A stretch of DNA of 64,000 nucleotides. It comes from Chlamydomonas reinhardtii. Taxonomy: Eukaryota; Chlorophyta; Chlorophyceae; Chlamydomonadales; Chlamydomonadaceae. A model generated the notes under the pieces. The model was not told the DNA's origin. It ran no database searches and was given only the letters and a program-made list of their open reading frames with translations. Shown piece by piece: positions 56,863-64,000 of this stretch. Position numbers and translations under genes: made by a program. The stretch is from NCBI RefSeq assembly GCF_000002595.2, contig NC_057009.1, positions 7,932,783-7,996,782 on the forward strand, given 5' to 3'. Positions within the stretch are counted from its first letter, which is position 1. Each line of letters begins with the position of its first letter.

Positions 56863-59319
56863 GGTGTAGTGGCGTGTGTGTACTGGCGTGTGAGGTGTGC
56901 TGCTTGGACAGGGTGTGTGTGCGGGAGTTGCTTTACTGACCTGAGTGGGGCTGACCGCATTTTGTAGCCGGTGTGCAAGTTTGTGCCGTTTTGTTGCTGT
57001 CTAGGCATTACGGTAGTGGCGAGGTTTCAAGCAGGCACAATATGAAGTCATGGACGGCATTCTGTAGATATATCTACGGCGGGCCGTACCTGTACAAACT
57101 GGCCCCGGCTATAGCACGTGCGGCTAAAGTGAGGTAGGTTAAAACCCTCGGCCTGTGGCAGCACCAACGTGCCGTGGGCGCAGCCCACTATTCCCTTGAC
57201 ACGGAGAGCAGCCATCTATTTTGTCGGTTGATGCAGACACTAGAAGTGACCGAGCTGATGCGTATGGCGCTTGATTGGTTGGGTGTGTGAGTCACGTGCA
57301 TTTTGTTGATTTCACCAGCGTTGATGACGTTTCAGAGGAACCGAAGTCACCTAGCAATCGATAAGCTGCAGACACGTGCAACAGAAGTGCTAGGCAAGTC
57401 ATGAGATAGCAAAGCTGTAGCAATCTTGGTTGTGCAGGATTGTGAGGCTGATGATAGTTTGCGTAGGGCAAGCGTGCCCTAAGCCTGTGTGACAGGCTAA
57501 GCAAGTCTGCACTTTGTCTAACCCGCTGTATCCTGACAGGCTGGCCCCAGCTACGTGACGTTGCCACACCCCTGGCACTGCAGTGCCTGCAGCTGTGCAA
57601 AGCAAGCCGACCTGTTGCCGACGTATGACTGTCCTGGGTACCGTGGAACGCCAACTGCAGGCCTCCGCTGATGCAACCCATGGCCCAAGTGGCCAACCCC
57701 ATGTCCGCGGCCCATGCCTGTGGTCACGTGGTGCGCTGCACCGCGGTCTGCCACACAGAGTGTTTGCCATTCGAGCCCCTCCTCCATCCCATGGACCTGC
57801 CATCAGCAGTTCTCCGGCGTGTTACAGCCCGTCCCTGACCCAATGACCCCCTGGTCACGTTGGCCAGCCGGTTTCCGGCGCCGCGATGGGCTCCCGCCTG
57901 GCACACACCCCACCACGACCCTTGCACAGTTGACCTGGCACCGCCTGTGGTCCTCCTCATGCACTGCGCCGCTTCGACTGTACATCCCAGCCAGCTGGAC
58001 ATCTGCCCTGCCAACTCCCACACGATGAATCCTTGATCAAATTATATGTTCTAACCACTCTTCATCTCCTCTGGGCATTTGACCCGCAAAGTTCAGGTCT
58101 TCTGCCATCGTGCGACACAGTCCTCCAATTCCCTGCAACCCGGCACACACAGTGCCCTACCGTCTCATCGAGCAGCCCTGCCCACGCTTCCATTCCCACC
58201 GCTAATTACCGCCTTCAGTCCTGCTTACGTTACGCATCACTTAGACAGCACCATCACAAACACACATATTCACAGAAAGAAAGAACCACATCCGTCGCCT
58301 GCATCACTTCAGTCGTCGTCGGTGGGGATCAGGTCCCGCAGGATGTCGGGGGCCCACGCCTCCGCTTGAGACCGCTATCTCACTGTTGATATCTCCTGCG
58401 CTTCTGGCGGCTGCCAGCCCGCTACCAGCCCTTTCCTGCTCCACGCTGTGAATGAAATAAACAAGCCATCAAAAACGGAAACCATGATACAGACGCGTCG
58501 CAGGCGGGCGCACACGGCCCTCATATGTCCGGCGCCGTGGCCCTGCCTGCGCGTCAACCCAGGCCCTCTGCAAAACTGCAGCACACATGTCGCGACCATG
58601 ACCGGTGGCCATCGCAACTTGCGGCAACATATCTAATTCTCAACGGGTATCGCGGCAGTCTCTGCAGCATACCTGGGCTCTCGTTCGTCCACCAACATCG
58701 CCAGCATCACACACTAGCCGGTGTCAGCCAGCACGTATGTCACAGCAAACACACGCGCTCTAATAAAATGTGGGACGCGCGGACATCCCAGGGCACCGGT
58801 ACACATGGAATGCATACAGTCGTAAGGCGAACGAGTCATCGGGATAGTCAATCTCGCAAAGTCACACTCAGTCATCCTGTGCCGCATTTGGGCAAGTCAA
58901 TTCGGGACCAGCAACAGCGCACGGTGTTATTTGTGATGCATTTAGGGTACCTGGAGAAGCAAAGCCAACCACAGGCTGCCGAAACACCAGCCCGAAGCAA
59001 CGCAAGGACCAGGTTGAAATTGCAATCGAATGCAATTAAACAAAACTGGAGACCTTAGCACCCAGCGACTTTGACACACAACACCCTTTTTCCAACGCAG
59101 ACATCAGCCACATACAAGGAACATTCAAACGTTGCGACAACCCCAATGAAGAAGGCACCCATGCACGCACTCTTCTTTCTCATGACGACACGGCTCCACG
59201 CGGACGAACCGCCGCTTCCTCCGCACAGCAGTGCCTTGCGGTTCTCAGCGGTCAGCACTGCCAGCGCTGACTACCGCATGCACAATCTGGCACGCGGCCA
59301 CATGGCAGACGGCCACGGT
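56863..59319. other. Convergent spacer without recognised gene
   Basis: About 2.5 kb between the stops of the helical-repeat protein (plus) and the PAQR protein (minus). The right part (about 58000-59300) is noticeably less GC-rich. Open frames are short and lack codon bias. Two neighbouring perfect hairpins occur at 57465-57498. It presumably holds both 3' UTRs; no confident TGTAA motif was found for either. Confidence 0.5.
57465..57498. other. Two adjacent perfect hairpins
   Basis: AGGGC-AAGCGT-GCCCT (57465-57480) is followed after one base by AGCCTG-TGTGA-CAGGCT (57482-57498). They lie about 600 bp after the stop of the helical-repeat protein gene. Possibly a structured 3' end or part of a small RNA; a TGATGA box precedes at about 57449. 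Confidence 0.45.
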
Positions 59320-61940
59320 TTAGAGCTCCACGGTGCCCGCGGAGGGCATCCCCGCGCCCGCCCCCGCACCCACGCCGCCACCTGCCACCCCCGCGCCGCC
59401 ACCGGCCACGTGCCTGCCCAGGTACTCAAGTGCGTATTGATGCAGCGTCTCCCACACCTGCGGACCAGCGTACAGGGAGGAGACATGAGAGGCAGCACAA
59501 GACGCCATTTAAACCATACGCCAAGTGGCGTTGAGCAATGCCGCAATGCAAGCGAGACGCAGCCTTCATCCGCGCCTGACGCAGGTACGGGCATCAGACT
59601 AAATCCTTACCCGTCCACTTTCACCACCGAACCATCCCCACCCCTTGCCTCTCTGCTTGTCCACAGCCCCCTTCCCTCCCCTTCTCTCCCCACCTCACCC
59701 CGCCCCACCCCACAGCCCCCCAAGCCCCACCTGCTCTATCGCGCCGCTGTGCTGCTCCGACTGCACCGGCACGCCCACCGGCGCCGCGCAGCCGCCGCTG
59801 GCGTCGCGCCAGTGCAGCAGGATCATGACGGCGCGGTAGTGCGCCAGCGCCGCCAGCACGATCAGGATGTGGAAGATCTGGTGGCCGTGGAACCACACGT
59901 CGAAGCGGCCAGGCAGCCAGCGCTCCGGGATGCGCGCCGCGTAAATAAAGGCGCCGGACTGTTTGCAACATCAGGGGAAGCGTGGAGGTGTGGGTGGGTT
60001 CAGGAATCGGGCACGCTCCATTGTTACGTAAATCTCCGGTCCAGACTCCGCCCCACGCCAGCCCATCGTCCCACAGCCGCGCCTGACACCGGCTCCATGG
60101 GACCGGCCGTTCCCCACACGCCCCCGCACGCAATGCCCCCACAACGTGCATCGCCGCCGCCGCCCCTGCCCCACCGCCGCCTGCCCCCCGCCCCACGCAC
60201 CAGGTACAGCGCCCCCATGACCAGGTCGTAGCGCGTGGACTCGCGGATGGCGGCGATGTCGCTGTGCGCCCAGGCGGCGTGCAGCAGCGGCACGGCGCCG
60301 TAGGTGCCCAGGCACACAAACATGCTGGCGCGGAAGGTGCGCCACTCGGCGCGCTGGAATGCGTCCAGCAGCGACACCGCCACTGCGCCGAAGCCTGCGG
60401 CAGGAGGAGCAGAATGGAGCATGAGGTTAGGATGGAAAAGGAAGCCGGGAGTGGATGAAGCAGGGCCAGGTAGGATGCGAGGCAAGGAGAGAAGGATGGT
60501 GGGAGGTGGGTGGGACTGGCGCGGCGGTACACGCGGTACCTGCTCGTACACCCGAGTCCCCATTGCTACGGACGGACAGAGCGATGGCGACAGGAGTCGC
60601 GTGTATGCAGCGCGGCGTCAGAGATTTTGATTTTCGTTGAGTATCAGATCATTGCCTGAAGGTCAAGAAGTTCTTTGCATCATCGCCGGCCACCTGCGCC
60701 CAGCCGAGTGCTGAACCCTAAGCGACCTGGTCGCTTGGTCTCCCATGCTGCGCCGCAGCAGCCTACTTCCTGCCTGCCTTGCCCCCGCTTTTCTTTTTCC
60801 TCTTCCCCACCAAACAGGAAAACTACCTGCCAGAGGCAGCCCCTCCCCTGGACCCCATCCACCTCTAGCATCCCTGTTCGCCCGTTCCTCTCGCGCACCT
60901 TGCGCTTCGTCTTCCCTCCCCTCCCTCCCCGCGTCCCCTTTCCCCTCCCTGCGCCCGCTTACCCATGATTGTGGTGGTCACCAGATAGAACACGCGCCAG
61001 GAGGGCTCGCACATGAAGGAGTAGTACACGGGCGGGTAGAAGGACGTCACGATCAGAATTGCGATTCCCGCGTAGTCGAAGCGCCAGATGAGCTGCGTGA
61101 TGTGCTGGGCGCAACACCCGAACAGGTGGCACGCCGCCGACAGGAACAGGCACGTCATGGCTCCGCCCATGAACACGTACACGGGCCAGCGCGGCACGGG
61201 CCACTGGATGACGTCGGACAGCGACTCTTGCAGTACCGACTGCAGCTTGTCGCTGGCGAGGTGCAGGTTGTCGGACAGGTGGTGCACGCCGTGGGTGAGC
61301 AGGTGCGCGGCGTGCTGCACCTCCTCCTGCACGCCGTGCACCAGCGTGTCCACGCCGTGGTGCAGGCTCTCCTGGAGCGAGTGCAGGTTGGCGGACAGGT
61401 CGCCCAGCGAGTGCGGCAGGTGCAGGTGCTGCAGGCTGTCCGAGATGCCGTGCACGCGGTCCTGGACCGAGTGCCACAGCGTGTCCAGCTGGTGCTTGCC
61501 CATCGCCAGCGGCTGCGGCGGCAGCTTGATGACATAGAACGTCAGGCCCAGGAACATCAGGAAGCCTGCAGCCAGCGCAGCAAGGAGGCAAAGTCAGCGT
61601 GATTGCGTGTCTCAGTGACTGGACGTCAGGCCTTCCGCCCCTCCGAAACCTTGGAGCGGAATCATAAGCAATCGCACTCACCCAGCAGGTGCGTCCACAC
61701 ATTCCCGGTCTCGTTGTGTATATCAAAGAGCGACCAGAGCGTTCGTTTCAAGGGCATATCCGGAGTCCTGTAGTATTTCTGAATAAACTCATTGTCTTGA
61801 AGGTAATCCGGTAGCTCCTGGAATGCGAGCGTAGGCGTCTGCGAACTGCTAGGTGCTGCGCGGCGCCTGCGCCTGAGCGGTGCGTTGCGGCTGGCAGCGA
61901 CAGCAATCTCCTCAGACTCAACAAACTCGCTCCCACGCAT
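59320..61940 (-). CDS. PAQR family (adiponectin receptor / hemolysin III-like) seven-span membrane protein
   Basis: Predicted 473 residues. Exons: 61682..61940, 60963..61565, 60201..60394, 59731..59958, 59320..59457; sum 1422 nt in frame. Hallmarks: HNETGNVWTHLLGFLMFLGL at the first membrane helix, SAACHLFGC (Ser and His of the metal site, about 229-233), FDYAGIAILI (Asp about 249), and the C-terminal HGHQIFHIL (His378 and His382). Together these match the Zn2+-binding ceramidase-like core of PAQR receptors. Between helices 1 and 2 (about 108-207) lies an unusual insert with about 16 His in 100 residues, predicted as one long amphipathic helix (HHGVDTLVHGVQEEVQHAAH). The C-terminal tail is Gly/Ala-rich. 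Ligand unknown; plant relatives affect stress and osmotic signalling. The N terminus is basic with RRRRR. Confidence 0.95.
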
Positions 61941-62868
61941 GACTGCCTTTGAAATATCTATGGCCAGAAACGGCAGATTAAGTCAGCATTGACGCAAAGA
62001 CTGGGTATCTAGTGGTTGATTGAGGCGTGAACGAGTGCTTGTGCTCCTAGATATCAAGATATATGCGACGCGGTGCAAGGTCCGGACTTTTGTGAAATGG
62101 ACCGGAATGATGTCCTCACGCGGGATCCCGCCCAAACACGAACCCAGGCACGCTACACAGCTCCCTGTCGCCTCACCTTTGATCACGTGCACAGTTGCAC
62201 CATGTAGGAGTGCACATTGAAGTGTAAACAGGTATCGTCGAAAAATTTCAGGGTCAGCTGATGAAGGAGATGTCTTCACCTGTCTTCCGCCACCTCCCGC
62301 ATCTACGAAAGTGCCCACTGTACAACCAGCTATTGCCGGCAAAGCGTGAACGACCCTTCTGCCGCGTGCACGGCTCCTGAACCCATAACTACATGAATGT
62401 GGAGAGGTGCCAAGAGACCTATCCGGCCGACTAGCACTGTACTCCCTCTAGTACTGCGCGTATGGTCTCCAAAGTCCAAAACGGTTGCTTGATGCTGGAC
62501 GAGTTACTTCCAGAGGGAAATGCGGGCTACCTGGTGCGATCGATACCAAGCAACTGACCCCGGGCGACCGACCCACCAACCGCCGCTAACCGTGGAAAAC
62601 ACACACGATCGCGGCACCGTACTTGGGTACCCCTCTTGGAGCCGTCAGTCCAGTTTCCACAGCTTGGTCGGGTTGGGTGACAAGTCACACGTGAAGAGGA
62701 TAGAGTAGCGTTACCAGCCTGTGGCTGACCCTGTCCTGCTCCGACTAGTTGAAGTCAAATGTAGCCGCTGTAGCCCTTGTATTTCTGCGAGCGGCGTGGC
62801 TACGATTATAGTATAGCAAACACTTGACCCGGGCCAGGCAGCGTTCTCGAGCTGCTCAGCTTACTACC
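61941..62868. promoter_or_regulatory. Divergent promoter interval
   Basis: About 930 bp between the PAQR start codon (minus) and the GDS-motif protein start codon (plus). It contains no supported open frame and is AT-richer than the genes, with a short A/T-rich TATAGTATAGC stretch about 55 bp before the plus-strand ATG that could act as a TATA region. Confidence 0.4.
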
Positions 62869-63547
62869 ATGCGCAATGCCGCTCGCATCGTGTTGACGCT
62901 TGCGCTGGTCACGTTAGCCGGTGCGGCAAATCGCCTGCGACTCGTGCGGGAAGACGACTCAACGGCCGATGCAGGACCCGAGAAGCGGCCTGTCCCGGAG
63001 ATACAGGTTTTCGACGATTTCTCGTCGATTGGTCCGGAGCAGCGCGATGCCTGGCTAAGCATCTGGTCGACGCAGGCGTGGGTAGGTTGCTCAGGCAGAG
63101 TGGGAGCGTTGCTTAGACGAGGTGGCGTGAGGGGGGCGGCGTGGGGGCGTGGGGGTGATGGGGTTAGCAACACGTGTGCCAGCTCAAACGTCCACCCGCG
63201 TGACGCTCCGGGTAGTATGGGCTTGCCCTGTTTATGCGCTGTTAGCCGTCTGTAAGCCGTGCTTTGCACCAGGTCCTGCAATGCCGCACGGCTGGGTGGC
63301 CCGCCGTTTCCTGCCATTCGCCGCTGTGCGGCAGGGTCCCTGAGTTCCTGCGCCCGGTCCATGCCACCGCCGCCGCCCCCTTCTCCTCCCCCTCCCCTCC
63401 TCCTTTCTCCCCCGCCACAGGCCATGCTCCAGTCTCTGCAGGCCGGCCGCGACAAGGCGCCGCTACACCTGCTGATGGTGGGCGACAGCACGATGCGCAA
63501 GCAGAAGGCCTACCTGTGCGACTTCCTTGAGCCTGGCGTACAGCACG
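62869..63547 (+). CDS. Secreted or Golgi GDS-motif (SGNH / PC-esterase-like) protein, 5' part
   Basis: Two exons, 62869..63081 and 63421..63547, phases matching; the gene continues beyond the window. The N terminus is a signal peptide or anchor (MRNAARIVLTLALVTLAGAA), so the product enters the secretory pathway. Exon 2 reads LHLLMVGDSTMRKQKAYLCD; the GDS motif after a hydrophobic strand is the nucleophile block of SGNH-fold esterases, and GDSxxR is typical of PC-esterase/TBL-type acyltransferases acting on polysaccharides or glycoproteins. Too little is visible to fix the family or substrate. The exon 2 donor runs into a (GGT)n array. No further exon is obvious between 63600 and the window end. 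Confidence 0.65.
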
Positions 63548-63600
63548 GTGTGGTGGTGGCGGTGGTGGTGGTGGTGGTGGTGGTGGTGGTGGTGGTGTGT
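63548..63600 (+). repeat. (GGT)n array at a splice donor
   Basis: GTGTGGTGGTGGCGGTGG followed by uninterrupted GGT units, beginning at the exon 2 donor of the GDS-motif protein gene and read in its sense. Confidence 0.85.
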
Positions 63601-64000
63601 GCGCGTTTGTGTGTAGGGGGGGGGTTAGCCGTTCATGTGGAGAACGGAGTGACTAAATCACAGATATGAAGGGCTGACGTCCAGTGGGAACAGCGGGCAC
63701 TCAACTGTTGGTTGTGGTGGGGGTAGTTCAACCAATCCCAAAGAAGCCAAGACCATGAGGGGACGTTATAGGGCGAAGCCCAACGCATCAGTCCCATCAT
63801 CATCCGAAAGCAGGGGTGCACTGGGGTAGCTGGAGGCAGTGGGGAGCACTGGGGCGGGGAGCACTGGGGGCTGGAGTACTGGGGGCGAGGGCTGCCCTAT
63901 CAAGTCTGCAGTACTTGACTGGGCTGGTCTAGGCTAGCTTCGTCGTTTCTCGTATGCATGACTTCGACTCCCCTGCACTTACCCAAACGTGTCTCTGTCT
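63601..64000. other. Probable intron, no feature recognised
   Basis: About 400 bp to the window end with no open frame matching the upstream exon and a short GCACTGGGG-type repeat (about 63817-63880). Most simply the continuing intron 2 of the GDS-motif protein gene. Confidence 0.4.

Overview
The window is nuclear DNA of a green alga, most likely a Chlamydomonas-type member of the Chlamydomonadales. The evidence is GC-rich genes with a strong G/C bias at third codon positions, dense short spliceosomal introns with GTGAG/GTGCG donors, long Ala/Ser/Gly/Gln low-complexity stretches, many (CA/TG)n microsatellites, and candidate TGTAA polyadenylation motifs instead of AATAAA. One 100-N assembly gap is present (47947-48046). 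Apart from the U5 genes I recognised no tRNA, rRNA or other RNA genes.

Layout. A plus-strand gene truncated at the left edge (18-4703) is followed by a gene-poor spacer holding a U5 snRNA gene on the minus strand. Then come four minus-strand genes in a row: a Myb (R3-type) transcription factor (13091-8778), the spliceosomal G-patch/KOW protein GPKOW/MOS2 (17947-14195), a Ser/Arg-rich coiled-coil protein (21476-18492) and a secretory GT92-like glycosyltransferase (25407-21967). A divergent promoter leads to a plus-strand coiled-coil protein (25771-27496). A second convergent spacer carries a second U5 gene. Four more minus-strand genes follow: translation factor eIF2D (35941-30053, 15 exons), a small plastid-targeted membrane protein (38151-36702), an unrecognised 1271-residue protein (45511-38933) and an unrecognised IQ-motif protein (53705-46514, 14 exons). 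The right end has a plus-strand helical-repeat protein (54211-56862), a minus-strand PAQR receptor-like membrane protein (61940-59320) and the 5' part of a plus-strand GDS-motif secreted protein (62869 to beyond the window).

Most gene models were built by hand from splice junctions. In every complete model the exon lengths add up to an open frame divisible by three, which is good internal support. The genes are unrelated housekeeping and regulatory genes and not an operon or island. A loose theme is RNA processing: two U5 genes, which encode the spliceosomal loop that aligns exons, lie in the same 25 kb as GPKOW, a partner of the spliceosomal helicase.

The most notable observations are the paired U5 genes with covarying stems and a shared upstream element, the Myb domain split over three exons (one 38 nt) and a possible 17-nt microexon, a GC-AG intron in eIF2D, complementary (GU)n and (CA)n tracts flanking an in-frame eIF2D exon, a histidine-rich helix inserted in the PAQR protein, and a GGGA repeat that begins inside a stop codon.
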